64,000 nucleotides of DNA from Lachnospiraceae bacterium (GCA_022796475.1 JAAWIS010000007.1:1-64000), one strand, 5' to 3'; counted from the stretch's first letter, positions 48,022 through 58,060 are shown. Numbers and translations: made by a program. The notes: generated by a model not told the origin, from the sequence alone.

Positions 48022-49377
48022 TCACGAAGTGATCCCTTTATTTCTCCCAAAATATTCCTCTGTAGCCCGCTTTACCTCCGGCCACAGATAAATCAGAGCA
48101 CAGAGATTCGGGATGGTCAGCAGCCCTAAAGCGATATCCTGAATGGTCCAAACCAGCTCAATTTCCAGCAGCGCCCCTACCATACAGAAAAGTGGAAATA
48201 CATATTTAAACTTTTCCGCCAGGCCTTTTCCCTTCAGGTAATTGAGTCCTACATAACCAAAATACCACTGACTCATCAAGGTGGTTACGCAAAATAGAAT
48301 CAGGCTAAAGGACACCACATACCCTAACGGCTTCCACACACTGGCAAATGCTTCGGCCACCAGTATATACCCTGCTGTGCTGGAATCTGCCATACCTGTT
48401 ACACCGAGAACCAGCCCGGTGATGGTACAGAGCAAAAATGTATCCACAAACACTTCTGCCACTCCCATGATTCCCTGCTCAACCGGATGATTCACTTTAG
48501 CTGCTGAATGGATCACTGGTGCAGATCCTTCACCAGCCTCATTGGAATACAACCCCCTGGCAATTCCTTTTTCCATAGCTGTCACCATACTGCCAATCGC
48601 TCCTCCTGCAGCAGCTCTCAGACCAAAAGCTCCCACAAAAATATCCTGAATCACTCCAGGGATTCTGGTAATATTTACCAGAAGAATCACCAATCCTCCT
48701 GCTACATACAAAACCGCCATAAATGGCACCACCTTTTGGGATACTTTGGCCAAACCTTTAAGACCGCCTGCACTTACCAGAAAAATCATTGCTACAAGAA
48801 TCCCCCCAGTAACCCACAGCGGAAACTGAAAACATTCTCTCATCAATCCGCTGATGGTATTGGACTGGATCAGGTTCCCCCCAATAATTTGAATCACCAT
48901 AAATCCGGCGCACAATCCTGCCAGCCAGGGAGCGCGAAGCCCCTTTTCAATGTAGTACATGGGCCCGCCTACATAATTGCCGGTTTCATCTTTCTCCCGG
49001 TACAGGATACCAAGGACGATCTCCCCATACTTAGTAGCCATCCCTAAAAAGGCAGCTACCCACATCCAGAAAAGCGCCCCCATTCCTCCAGCCAGTACTG
49101 CCGTGGAAACCCCCACGATATTTCCGCTTCCCACACAGGAAGCTACTGCCGTGCAAAGGGCCTGAAATGAGGAAATCGTACCTTCTGCTCCTTTGCCCCG
49201 GGTTTTCTGCCGGATCGGGTCCCACAGTGTCTTTTTCAGGATCTCTCCAAAATGCCAGATCTGAACTCCTCCGCTGATCAGAGTATACCACCCACCCACA
49301 CCCAAAAGAACAAACAACAGCCAGTTTCCCCACAACCACCTGTCAAATACCGTCAATGCCTGCAAAATCCAATCCAT
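48022..49377 (-). CDS. Sodium:alanine/glycine symporter, AGCS family
   Basis: About 451 aa with about 11 membrane helices. Signatures include VGSGNIVGVSTAVLAGGMGALFWMW, GGPMYYIEKGL and GLYSNEAGEGSAP. It imports alanine, glycine or related amino acids with sodium. The ATG at 49377 follows GGAAAGGAAGC; an ATG ten codons upstream has no site. It is the last gene of a three-gene operon with an isomerase and an MFS carrier. Confidence 0.9.
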   Translation of the reverse strand: MDWILQALTVFDRWLWGNWLLFVLLGVGGWYTLISGGVQIWHFGEILKKTLWDPIRQKTRGKGAEGTISSFQALCTAVASCVGSGNIVGVSTAVLAGGMGALFWMWVAAFLGMATKYGEIVLGILYREKDETGNYVGGPMYYIEKGLRAPWLAGLCAGFMVIQIIGGNLIQSNTISGLMRECFQFPLWVTGGILVAMIFLVSAGGLKGLAKVSQKVVPFMAVLYVAGGLVILLVNITRIPGVIQDIFVGAFGLRAAAGGAIGSMVTAMEKGIARGLYSNEAGEGSAPVIHSAAKVNHPVEQGIMGVAEVFVDTFLLCTITGLVLGVTGMADSSTAGYILVAEAFASVWKPLGYVVSFSLILFCVTTLMSQWYFGYVGLNYLKGKGLAEKFKYVFPLFCMVGALLEIELVWTIQDIALGLLTIPNLCALIYLWPEVKRATEEYFGRNKGITS

Positions 49378-49421
49378 ATTTGCTTCCTTTCCTGATTCTC
49401 CCCACATCCCATAAGGGTATA

Positions 49422-50462
49422 TCAGTACCCCAGCTCATTCAGCAGTTTTCTGGCGTAGTCCACGCTTTCCTTTGCGCCCTCCTTCTGCTTTACCAGAAGC
49501 TCTTCCAAAAGTTCCCCGGATACCTCCTGGGGATAATAATACTGCCGCGGTTTCAGCACATTTTCCTCATACAGCGGCTTTTCCACCCGGAAACACCCCT
49601 CTCCCAGAGCGTTTACTCCTCCGGTTCCTACAGAACGTTTGAACTGGGCACAGTAGGGATAGCACATTTCCACATTAAGCCGTTGGATCCCGGACTTCTC
49701 CAACAGGATGCCCAGGCATTCCTTTAAATCAATATTGCCTTTTCCTGCCGGAACCCCGCATACCACATACTGATATTTATCGTCCGGACAAGGAATCACA
49801 ATATGATCTTTAAAATGAGTAGTAATCGTGTAAGGCCCCATCGTTTCTGCTGCCTTGGATGGCTCTTCCCACACCATCATGGCATTTCCGAAATCATAAT
49901 GAAGCCCAATCCACGGAGATTGAATCTGCTCCATTACCTGGATCAGCTCTTTGGAGGTTTCATATTCATGATTCTCCAGCGCCAGCCGAACCCGGTACTT
50001 TTTCAGAACCGGAATAATCCGTTTCAGTGACACCGCCGCCTGGTCAAATACACAAAGATCAAAATCCAGACGAACTTTCCCCAGATCGTATTTCCCTTCC
50101 CCGCCAGTCTTGGGATCTGCACAGTTTCCCAGAGTAATTGGAATATAAGTACGGATGATATCGGCCCCAAGGGCGTCCGCCACCTCTATCACCTTCACCA
50201 GATGATCATAGTCAATCCCTTTGGTAGCCAGTTCCACATACATATGATACCGCTCCAGCATCTTTTTTACTTGTTTCAAATGTTCCGGCCGGTTGCTGCC
50301 TAAACTTCCCCATTCCGGATCCAGATTATAATCCTGAATCAGATTAATCATCACCCCGTCCATTCCCCACTCATGGGCCTGCTCGATAAATCCTAAAATA
50401 TCCATTCTTTGATTCTGAAGCCAAAGATGCAGGCTTTCTGTATCCAATCCTAATTTAACCAT
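49422..50462 (-). CDS. Sugar isomerase/epimerase, xylose-isomerase-like TIM barrel
   Basis: 346 aa. Metal-binding positions are visible in RLALENHEYET, LHYDFGNAMM, TTHFKDH and LNVEMCYPY. Members act as ketose epimerases, inosose isomerases/dehydratases or carbohydrate decarboxylases, and the substrate cannot be told from sequence. It is flanked by an MFS carrier and an AGCS symporter under a divergent DeoR regulator, so catabolism of an imported sugar derivative is likely. Confidence 0.78.
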   Translation of the reverse strand: MVKLGLDTESLHLWLQNQRMDILGFIEQAHEWGMDGVMINLIQDYNLDPEWGSLGSNRPEHLKQVKKMLERYHMYVELATKGIDYDHLVKVIEVADALGADIIRTYIPITLGNCADPKTGGEGKYDLGKVRLDFDLCVFDQAAVSLKRIIPVLKKYRVRLALENHEYETSKELIQVMEQIQSPWIGLHYDFGNAMMVWEEPSKAAETMGPYTITTHFKDHIVIPCPDDKYQYVVCGVPAGKGNIDLKECLGILLEKSGIQRLNVEMCYPYCAQFKRSVGTGGVNALGEGCFRVEKPLYEENVLKPRQYYYPQEVSGELLEELLVKQKEGAKESVDYARKLLNELGY

Positions 50463-50494
50463 GTCTTCTCTCCTTTTCCCCTGAAAAACCTGCC

Positions 50495-51781
50495 TCAGGA
50501 ATGTTTTTTGATCCGGTTAAGCAGGAAAGTCGAAACTCCCAGTCCCACTACAGCCCATCCAATCATAACGCAAAATACAATGCGGAAACCTGTTATTCCC
50601 GGATACCGGTCCAGAAAGCTGCCATACATCACATAGGCAAATGCATTGGGCAGATAAATCACCAGGGATGCTAAGCTCATGGCGGCTCCCGTTATCTCTT
50701 CCGGCACTTTTACCTCATCCATAGGAGCGAAGAATACCGCCCGCATGGTGAATACAATAGCTCCAAATCCAAGTGTACAAGCAGCTCCAACCAGCCAGTT
50801 TCCACTCTGTCCCATTGTTTCATGAGGAACCATAAGAAATGCTGCCATTGCAATGATACATGCCAGAAAACCGAAACGGATATACTTTGCCGATGACTTA
50901 CACACGGAATCGGACATAAATCCGCCTACAGAACCGCCCACCATCTTTAAGCCATACTGGTTTAAAATTCCGTACATTCCTACCGCCGTAGCTGGCAGCA
51001 GATAAATCTGATTCAAAAAAGGAATAAAATATGTCAGTCCGCAATAAATACAGTATACCGTAAATCCGTTCAAAGAAACAGCCCATATATCCACACTTTT
51101 TATAGCCTGCATCATTCCGCCCAAAGCTGCCTGGGCTTTGTTCACTTCCTGACCATTTTCATCCAGCCGTTTCTCGTCATTGGGCACAAAAAACAGGCAC
51201 AAAACCCCTGCCCCGGCAGTAATCGCTGACAAAAACAGAATACCGCCCCGCAGTGCAGCCGCCCCTTCTCCCATCATGCGGAAAATCATCAGCGCACTGG
51301 ATGCCACAATCACATCCACAATCCCCCGTCCCATTTCCAGAAAACCGAACATTCTTCCCTGAGTTTTCTTATCTCCCAGAAGCCGGATTGCTTTCAGAAG
51401 AACCGGCCAATATGTTACTTCACCCAGAATGGCCAATACGCCAAATGCTGCCAGGAACCCCCAGTATCCGGGGAATGTAGACAGATAAACCCCAACAATT
51501 CCAAGGCCAATCAAAGATCCCCCAATCATATACTTTTTGCTGAACATATCGCAAATATAGATACCCACAATCAGACCAATCGTCTGCACAATTCCATAAG
51601 CACTTAATGCCCCGCCGATCTGAGTATTAGACAGTCCCATAAACTGCTGCATGGGAACATAAAACATATCCTTCATAGAGGACAGCTTAAATGCAATTCC
51701 CCCTGACAAAGTCAGGATGCAGAAAACAAACCATCTGTTAGGGGCCGCTTTCATTGCCTTTGCCTTCATCTCGTTGCTCAT
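50495..51781 (-). CDS. MFS transporter
   Basis: 428 aa, 12 predicted helices. The segment IYICDMFSKKYMIGGSLIGLG fits the MFS loop 2-3 position and a central acidic loop (DEKRLDENGQEVNKAQ) separates halves. The sequence is nearest to sugar-phosphate/organic-anion MFS carriers in general look. AAGGAG precedes the ATG. First gene of the operon, with a good promoter and an inverted repeat upstream. Confidence 0.83.
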   Translation of the reverse strand: MSNEMKAKAMKAAPNRWFVFCILTLSGGIAFKLSSMKDMFYVPMQQFMGLSNTQIGGALSAYGIVQTIGLIVGIYICDMFSKKYMIGGSLIGLGIVGVYLSTFPGYWGFLAAFGVLAILGEVTYWPVLLKAIRLLGDKKTQGRMFGFLEMGRGIVDVIVASSALMIFRMMGEGAAALRGGILFLSAITAGAGVLCLFFVPNDEKRLDENGQEVNKAQAALGGMMQAIKSVDIWAVSLNGFTVYCIYCGLTYFIPFLNQIYLLPATAVGMYGILNQYGLKMVGGSVGGFMSDSVCKSSAKYIRFGFLACIIAMAAFLMVPHETMGQSGNWLVGAACTLGFGAIVFTMRAVFFAPMDEVKVPEEITGAAMSLASLVIYLPNAFAYVMYGSFLDRYPGITGFRIVFCVMIGWAVVGLGVSTFLLNRIKKHS

Positions 51782-51878
51782 ACTTGTAATCTCCTTCCTC
51801 TCTAGAGCGTGTCTAAAACTTCATTACTGGCAGCCGGATATTCCCGGTTCCGGCTGCATTTTCTTGTGTTATGCAAAC

Positions 51879-51907
51879 AGTATACTGTGTTTTCTTGCGT
51901 TTTTCAA
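51879..51907 (-). promoter_or_regulatory. Promoter of the MFS-isomerase-AGCS operon
   Basis: Minus-strand TTGAAA (51902-51907), 17-base spacer, TATACT (51879-51884). It lies in the 309-bp region shared with the divergent DeoR gene. Confidence 0.65.
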
Positions 51908-51916
51908 GCATATTTG

Positions 51917-51962
51917 CAACAAAACACAGATTTTCAATATTTTTCCCAATTTTGTTTTGTTG
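51917..51962. promoter_or_regulatory. Candidate DeoR operator pair
   Basis: CAACAAAAC (51917-51925) and its exact inverse GTTTTGTTG (51954-51962) lie between the two divergent promoters. DeoR-family proteins often bind such spaced repeats. On the regulator side an extended -10 TGATATAAT sits at 52004-52012. Confidence 0.45.
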
Positions 51963-52090
51963 GTTTTGTGCAAATTACACACCTTTTTTTTTGCGAACTC
52001 TTGTGATATAATGTTGAAAAACCAACAAATCATTTTCATCTATTCCGAAAATCCAAAATGGTTGCGGAATATACAAAGAAAGGAGTTTTT

Positions 52091-52873
52091 ATGCTTGCAA
52101 CCCAGCGTCATTTGGCTATACTGGAACTTTTAGAAAAGGAAGGCATCGTTCACACTGCTGATCTGGTCCGGCGCATGAATGTGTCCTCTGAAACGATACG
52201 GAAAGATCTGGATAGTCTGGAGCAGTCCGGACATCTGGATCGGGTTCATGGAGGCGCCGTTCCTGCTGCATCTTCGAAAAACATTCAAAAAACTCCGGAA
52301 TACATCTCCTTTCAGATCCGCAGTACCCAGAATCTGGATCAGAAGGCTGCTATCACACGCTATGCTGCCACCCTTGTTAAGGAAGGGCAAGTGATAGCGC
52401 TGGACTACGGCAGCACCAGCCAGATCATGGCTCTGGCTCTCCGGGATCAGTTCCAAAAATTAACCGTTATCACCAATTCCGTGCGCAATGCCTTGCTGCT
52501 TGCAGACTGCCCCGGGTTCACCATTATCCTTACCGGCGGCGTCTTCAACAAAGAAGAATTCTCTTTGACAGACGAACCCACCCCTCTGCTGGATCATCTT
52601 CACATTGATATCTTTTTTATGTCCGCTACAGGCGTAGACCCGGTAATTGGCTGTACGGATCAGGGACTGGGCGAAGCCAAAATCCAGCAGCAGATGATCC
52701 GCAATGCAAGCAAAACCATTGTGCTTGCTGATTCCAGCAAGTTCGGTCAGGGCAGCCTGGTCAAACTCTGCCCAATCAGTGATGTAAATCTGATAATTAC
52801 AGATTCCGGTATTCCTAACGATCTGATCCCTTTATTCCGGGAATCCCAAACAGAACTGGTAATTCTTCCCTAA
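52091..52873 (+). CDS. DeoR-family transcriptional regulator
   Basis: About 260 aa. The N-terminal winged helix (RHLAILELLEKEGIVHTADLVRRMNVSSETIRKDL) and a C-terminal phosphosugar-sensing domain (LDYGSTSQIMALAL, LTGGVFNKEEFS, VLADSSKFGQ) are standard. The ATG at 52091 follows AAAGGAG. Divergent from the MFS-isomerase-AGCS operon, which it probably represses until a sugar-phosphate inducer appears. Confidence 0.92.
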   Translation: MLATQRHLAILELLEKEGIVHTADLVRRMNVSSETIRKDLDSLEQSGHLDRVHGGAVPAASSKNIQKTPEYISFQIRSTQNLDQKAAITRYAATLVKEGQVIALDYGSTSQIMALALRDQFQKLTVITNSVRNALLLADCPGFTIILTGGVFNKEEFSLTDEPTPLLDHLHIDIFFMSATGVDPVIGCTDQGLGEAKIQQQMIRNASKTIVLADSSKFGQGSLVKLCPISDVNLIITDSGIPNDLIPLFRESQTELVILP

Positions 52874-53057
52874 ACAGCCTCTCTGCCAGGCGCCTTCTGA
52901 TTTTCCGCTTATAGGGGCAATTGCCTTTTCAGAAAAATCCCTTCGCAAAAACAATCAATCCATCAGCTTTCTCATATCATACAGTAAGGAAGCTGATTGT
53001 AATGTTCCCTCTGCATTATGTTCAGCATCTGACTATCCATAGCGAAAGGGGATTTTT

Positions 53058-53885
53058 ATGGTACACAAACTTAATGTGCAGAATGTAAGCTACTCCTACC
53101 ACACCATAGAAGGGGAAACCGCTGCACTGTCTGATATATCCTTCACTGCTGATACCGGGGAATTTATTGCAGTCGTTGGTCCTTCCGGCTGCGGAAAGTC
53201 CACATTGCTTTCTCTGCTCAGCGGACTAGCCAGGCCTGAATCTGGCTTTGTCTTAATTGATGGGAAACCTGCCGAACTGGCAAAAGAGGCCATTGGATAT
53301 ATGCTCCAAAAGGATCATCTTTTTGAATGGCGTTCAATTTTATCGAATGCAGCATTAGGATTAGAAATTCAAAAACGGCTGGATGCGGACAGCCGTTTTC
53401 GATTAGTCCAAATGCTGAAAACTTACGGACTGGATCAATTTCAAGATAAACATCCTTCCCAGCTTTCGGGAGGAATGAGGCAGCGCGCTGCCTTAATACG
53501 AACGCTGGCATTAAATCCTGATTTGCTTTTGCTGGATGAGCCCTTCTCTGCTCTGGACTACCAAACCAGGCTTTCTGTCTGCGACGACATCAGCTCCATT
53601 ATACGGGATACGAAAAAAACTGCTGTTTTGGTAACTCACGATCTGTCAGAAGCAATTAGCGTTGCAGATCGGGTTATTATCCTTTCCTCCCGGCCGGCTT
53701 CCGTAAAAAAGATAATAACCCTTTCCTTTCCCCCTGCCTCCTCCCAGTCGTCTGGTCTGGAACATTCAAACGTGTTAAGCCCTATGGAGCGGAGGAATGC
53801 TCCTGAATTTTCTTATTATTTTAACTTAATCTGGAAGGAGTTGAAATCAGATGCCTCGTCTTCTCATTATGCTGAAAAATCTTAA
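53058..53885 (+). CDS. ABC importer ATPase, nitrate/sulfonate/taurine type
   Basis: 275 aa. VGPSGCGKSTLL, Q-loop MLQKDHLFEW, LSGGMRQRAALIRTLA, LLLDEPFSALDY and VTHDLSEAI are all intact. Class SsuB/TauB/ThiZ. It overlaps the permease start by 35 bases. No substrate-binding protein gene is visible in the window, and the permease is interrupted, so the system is probably off at present. Confidence 0.9.
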   Translation: MVHKLNVQNVSYSYHTIEGETAALSDISFTADTGEFIAVVGPSGCGKSTLLSLLSGLARPESGFVLIDGKPAELAKEAIGYMLQKDHLFEWRSILSNAALGLEIQKRLDADSRFRLVQMLKTYGLDQFQDKHPSQLSGGMRQRAALIRTLALNPDLLLLDEPFSALDYQTRLSVCDDISSIIRDTKKTAVLVTHDLSEAISVADRVIILSSRPASVKKIITLSFPPASSQSSGLEHSNVLSPMERRNAPEFSYYFNLIWKELKSDASSSHYAEKS

Positions 53886-54663
53886 ATCAAAATCACTGAT
53901 AAAATCTTGTTCTGTGTCAAAAAAAGCAGGTTCTTTTTGTGAAGCTTCTTCCTCTTTGTCCGAATCAGCCTGCTTATCACCTGGACAGCAGGATTTTTTG
54001 GAAGCTGAGCTGCTTCACAAACATCAGGTAGCAATTACCCGATGGATGCTGCTGGTTCTTTTGTTAGCTTTATGGGAACTGGCTGCCCGCTTTTCCTGGA
54101 TTGACAGCTTTATTTTCAGCAGTCCATCTATGATTTTCCAATGTTTCTGCAGCATGGCAGCCGATAAAAGTATCTTTCTTCACACTGGCGTCACTTTGCT
54201 GGAAACTATTATTTCATTTTTTCTTGTTGTTGTAGTCAGCCTGGCGGCTGCCCTGCTTTTGTGGTTCAGCCCTACCTTATCTGAAATTCTGGAACCTTAC
54301 CTGGTGATATTAAACAGCCTTCCCAAATCTGCCATGGCCCCTCTTTTAATTGTATGGCTGGGAAATAATACCAAAACAATTATTGTGGCTGCAATTTCAG
54401 TGGCGCTGTTTGGCTCTGTTCTTACGCTTCACACCGGATTTTCCCAGACCGATCCAGATAAAGTTAAGCTGATTTACTCACTGGGAGGAAAGAAATGGGA
54501 TGTACTTTCTAAAGTGCTTCTGCCTTCTTCCGTTCCTCTGATTATCAGCAATATGAAGGTCAACATCGGTCTTTGCCTGGTAGGCGTGATTATCGGTGAA
54601 TTTTTATCCAGCAAAGCCGGACTGGGTTATCTGATTACCTATGGTTCTCAGACATTTAGCTGA
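53851..54663 (+). pseudogene. ABC importer permease, 5' part, interrupted by mobile element
   Basis: 270 codons of an SsuC/TauC-type permease: a long polar N-terminus (about 60 residues), then membrane helices with LNSLPKSAMAPLLIVWLG, the conserved EAA-like loop, and VGVIIGEFLSSKAGLGYLI. It stops abruptly after YGSQTFS, where a further helix is expected. The missing end lies at 58336-58452 in the same orientation. Joining at TTT (54655-54657 with 58342-58344) restores about 304 aa. Confidence 0.88.
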
Positions 54664-54695
54664 AGACGCATACTGATACGATTGCATATCCTTCT

Positions 54696-55235
54696 TCACA
54701 GACAAACATTAATAGAGAAGCCAGGATAAATATTTACCGGAATGTTATCGGAAAACGTATAATTTGTAACATGATCATTCTTAAAATCATAGACAATCAC
54801 AAGCGCTTTTTCATAATCTGCAATCCAATACTCGCAAACCCCTGCACTCCGGTATTTAAACAGCTTTTTGTAATAATCCATTGTTCGGCTGCCTGGTGAA
54901 ACTACTTCGATAATCCAATCAGGAGCGCCATTGCATCCCTTTTCCGTAATTTTATTTTTATCACAAATAATGGATAAATCCGGTTCTACGTAATTACTGC
55001 TATCCTTATTTAAGAAAACTGCAAATGGTGCGGGAAACACTTCACATTCCCCACTATTCTTCTGGATATAATTTCCAATTTCTCGATCAAAAAAATGCAC
55101 CAGTCTTTGATGCGTTGTACTTGGCGGAGCCATATAATAAATTTGCCCGTCAATTAGTTCTGCCCGTTTTCCATCTGGCAAAACATAAATATCATCGATC
55201 GTATACATTTTTTCATGTGCTAACGCCTGTAACAT
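54696..55235 (-). CDS. Uma2-family (DUF820) PD-(D/E)XK endonuclease
   Basis: 179 aa from the ATG at 55235 (AAGGAGGGTCATT upstream). AELIDGQIYYMAPPSTTHQRL, VEPDLSIICDKNKI and APDWIIEVVSPGSRTMDYYKKLFKYR carry the nuclease-fold acidic residues. Uma2 genes are abundant in cyanobacteria and Clostridia and often travel with mobile DNA; function unproven. Cargo nearest the left end of the element. Confidence 0.88.
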   Translation of the reverse strand: MLQALAHEKMYTIDDIYVLPDGKRAELIDGQIYYMAPPSTTHQRLVHFFDREIGNYIQKNSGECEVFPAPFAVFLNKDSSNYVEPDLSIICDKNKITEKGCNGAPDWIIEVVSPGSRTMDYYKKLFKYRSAGVCEYWIADYEKALVIVYDFKNDHVTNYTFSDNIPVNIYPGFSINVCL

Positions 55236-55391
55236 AATGACCCTCCTTCCTGCATTCAATCCAGTTCTTTTCATGTTAGAATAAACTCCGTTTAATACGA
55301 TATAGTATACGCATGTATTAAAATAATTTCAAGTTGTTGTTAGCCGTCGGAATTCTGTCAATTCATTAGATTCTGACCAAAGGATACAATG

Positions 55392-57335
55392 TTACAGTTC
55401 ACCATCTTTAAACGCCTTTTCCTTATCTGAAAGTTTCTTTAATACTTCCCATCTCCCATGCCGGCCTCGCCCATGAAACTGAAGATATCCGGCTTCCGTT
55501 AATTCTGCAATACGATTCCTTACCATATATACGGAGTGTCCCGTTTCAGCGGCAATGCGTTTCGCCGTTAATAATGGTTCTTCTTCTATCCGTTTCATAA
55601 TCCTGCGGCGTTCCAGATACCTTCCCCTTTTCGTTTCCGGCGGAAATGGATAATCAATCCACATGGTGATACCTTTCGTCAATATTTCTTGTGGAAGATA
55701 TCCATTTGCTTTCTCTTGATCTGGCATAGGAGGCATTTTTAATGGCTTAAAACGTAACTCTAACTGCCATTCATGCACCCGGATTTCCCTAATGTCCTGA
55801 AGCATCTGAGCTGTAATCGCTTTCTCCACACCGCCCTCTTCCAGCCTGGTCTTTATCTGCCTCATTCGCTGCTCCAGATTTTTAATCTCCCTTTCTCTCT
55901 GCTTCCATTCCTCTTTCCTCATCTGGAGCCTGCCCAGGTTTTCTTCCAGATCATCATTTTTCTTCCGGTAATCCTTATCTGCAATTATACCTTCTAAAAA
56001 CTTAGTCAGCAGAAAATCTTTCTGCCGGTTTATGCGTTCCTCTTCTCTTTGTATCCGCTCCCATTCACCATAATGATTTTCGCTGCCTAAGGCCTTCTGT
56101 AAAATTTGAACAGCCCGATGAACAATCCTGTCTTTCTGCTCCGTATGCCAATGTTGTCCGCCTGCTTGCTCAAGAAGGGAAATGACTATCGATTCATCCA
56201 GATGCACATTATCACACCCGCCTGAAAACTCCTTCTCCACTTTTCTCATCATATCCAGGCGTCCATTATCCCCCCTTCCCTTCTCTAAATAACTGCTGCA
56301 TTTCCATTCAACTACAATATCTTCTTTATTTTTGTAACGATGCCGCCTGGTTCGGTAATATGGCTTTCCACAATTTGCACAAACCAGCTTCCCAGATAAA
56401 TCATACTGCCTGATTTTACCTGCTTTGCTGCCAGATAACATAGCGGTATCCTTTCGGTTTTCCCTGTTATAAACTCCATTACAGCCAAATGCCTTCGCCC
56501 GGTAATTCATGGCCTGGTTAGCCTGCTCCCATAATTCGCTGTCCACAATCGCCGGAACCATATTCTTACTGTAAATCCATTGTTCCTTTGGCAGCTTAAT
56601 CGTTCGCTTCGTTTCAAAATCATAGTGACAGCGGTTCATTACCATAGTTCCTTTATATAAAGGGTTTCGGATAATTTTTCTGACCCAGCTAGCTGTTAAA
56701 ACACTGCCTGTTCGTTTTACATATCCCTGGTTTAAAAAGATATTGGCAATTGCAGGGCTGCCGTATCCAGCCGCACAATACTCATAAATTTTTCGTATAA
56801 TCTCTGCCTCTTCTTCTACTACCATCAGCGATCCGGCTGAGGTTTTGCAAAATCCAAAAACCCTGGAAGTAAGCACGGGTTTCCCGCCGTTTCTTTGACG
56901 GTGCTGATGGGCATTATTGATTTTTTTACTTAATTCCCTGCTGTATTCTTCTGCTAAAATCGCCTTAATTCCGGTAATCAGAGCATCATCTGCTGTATAA
57001 AATTTCCGCTCCAAATATATAAAAAGGCGCTTTTCCCGTGTCAGCATCCGATCCAAAAATAAATACCAGTCTTTCACATTGCGCATCAGACGATCCTGGC
57101 TTTTAATCACAATAATATCAAACTTGTCAGCAAGTAAATCCTCATACAAACGGTTATATTCATTTCTTCCTTTTGTAGTCGTCCCACTCTTAGACTCCAC
57201 ATAACGGCCAACTAAGAACCATCCCTGTTCCTGAATACATGCTTCACTTTCCAGGACTTGCTTGTTTAATGCATCAACCTGAGTTTCTTCTTCTGTACTG
57301 CACCGGCAGTAAAATACAGCACGCAATAATGCCAT
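55392..57335 (-). CDS. Large serine recombinase with C-terminal winged helix
   Basis: 647 aa. The resolvase domain (about 1-150) has AVFYCRCSTEEE with the catalytic Ser, and VIKSQDRLMRNVKDW. The recombinase domain (about 165-285) precedes a zinc ribbon (CANCGKPYY near 325 with later cysteines) and a long coiled coil (about 420-505). Beyond the usual end, residues about 570-640 form a winged-helix-like tail (LTAKRIAAETGHSVYMVRNRIAEL, shown in part), which is unusual. It starts one base after the small ORF stop. It should catalyse integration and excision of this element. Confidence 0.9.
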   Translation of the reverse strand: MALLRAVFYCRCSTEEETQVDALNKQVLESEACIQEQGWFLVGRYVESKSGTTTKGRNEYNRLYEDLLADKFDIIVIKSQDRLMRNVKDWYLFLDRMLTREKRLFIYLERKFYTADDALITGIKAILAEEYSRELSKKINNAHQHRQRNGGKPVLTSRVFGFCKTSAGSLMVVEEEAEIIRKIYEYCAAGYGSPAIANIFLNQGYVKRTGSVLTASWVRKIIRNPLYKGTMVMNRCHYDFETKRTIKLPKEQWIYSKNMVPAIVDSELWEQANQAMNYRAKAFGCNGVYNRENRKDTAMLSGSKAGKIRQYDLSGKLVCANCGKPYYRTRRHRYKNKEDIVVEWKCSSYLEKGRGDNGRLDMMRKVEKEFSGGCDNVHLDESIVISLLEQAGGQHWHTEQKDRIVHRAVQILQKALGSENHYGEWERIQREEERINRQKDFLLTKFLEGIIADKDYRKKNDDLEENLGRLQMRKEEWKQREREIKNLEQRMRQIKTRLEEGGVEKAITAQMLQDIREIRVHEWQLELRFKPLKMPPMPDQEKANGYLPQEILTKGITMWIDYPFPPETKRGRYLERRRIMKRIEEEPLLTAKRIAAETGHSVYMVRNRIAELTEAGYLQFHGRGRHGRWEVLKKLSDKEKAFKDGEL

Positions 57336-57494
57336 TTAATTTTCCTCCCCAAGCAATGCTAAAAAACGGAAATGTTCTTCCGGATTCAACAATTTTTCTC
57401 TTGCCAGCAAAGCGGCAACCTGACGGAGAATCTCATTTTCATCATGCTGCTTTTTCATCTGTAACATTTCCTTAAATCCCGGAGAATTGTCCAT
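57336..57494 (-). CDS. 52-aa protein upstream of serine recombinase
   Basis: ATG at 57494, stop TAA at 57336-57338 immediately before the recombinase ATG. The sequence begins MDNSPGFKEMLQMKKQHDEN and ends FLALLGEEN; helical and acidic. The tight coupling suggests a real gene, possibly a recombination directionality factor or regulator. No family recognised. The upstream ribosome site is weak. Confidence 0.5.
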   Translation of the reverse strand: MDNSPGFKEMLQMKKQHDENEILRQVAALLAREKLLNPEEHFRFLALLGEEN

Positions 57495-57626
57495 AAATAT
57501 CATCTTTTTTCTTTATATATATGAAACATTTCCATTGCAATTTCATTGATTTCACAAATTTTCAGAAGTTTCCCCAGGTTTGCTGCATATAAGCGAAAAT
57601 TTTAACTTTATGTCTGCCTTTCTTTA

Positions 57627-58060
57627 TCACACCACAGCTTCTACCAGCTTTTTCCCATTCATCACCAATTCTCTGACTCCCGCTTGCTTATTTTTATTAA
57701 AATTAAAACTAACCATATATCCTTCATTAAGATGATAGTCATCCAGATAGCCGATCAACTGTTTTTCTCCCCGCTCATTATATTCTCTTCCATGCCAGAT
57801 TTTCAGTTCACAGATATACTGCCTTCCATAATAATCGATGAGCACATCCGGATTATAAGGAAACTTTTCTCCATTAAACAAGATGGCACTCAGCATTTTC
57901 TTTAGTCCCGGAAAATCCTGTAGTTTTTTTGCCATATCATCAAACAGCGGATTTGGTTATGCCAGCAGCTCCTTAACTGCTTCCACAAAACCTTCCTGGT
58001 TCCAGACAAATTTATGATCAGGAAGCCATTGCTCCTTTCCGCTTTGCCTTTTATTTTCTT
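57627..58060 (-). pseudogene. Decayed AAA-ATPase/PD-(D/E)XK nuclease (internal deletion and stop)
   Basis: In one frame: WLPDHKFVWNQEGFVEAVKEL, a TAA (57957-57959), then PNPLFDDMAKKLQDFPGLKKM, AILFNGEKFPYNPD, directly joined to VLIDYYGRQYICELKIWHG and YLDDYHLNEGYMVSFNF. The first parts belong to the middle of the AAA-like ATPase family with a C-terminal nuclease domain, the last to its nuclease end. The segment normally between them is missing. Both the stop and the deletion show decay. Confidence 0.7.
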
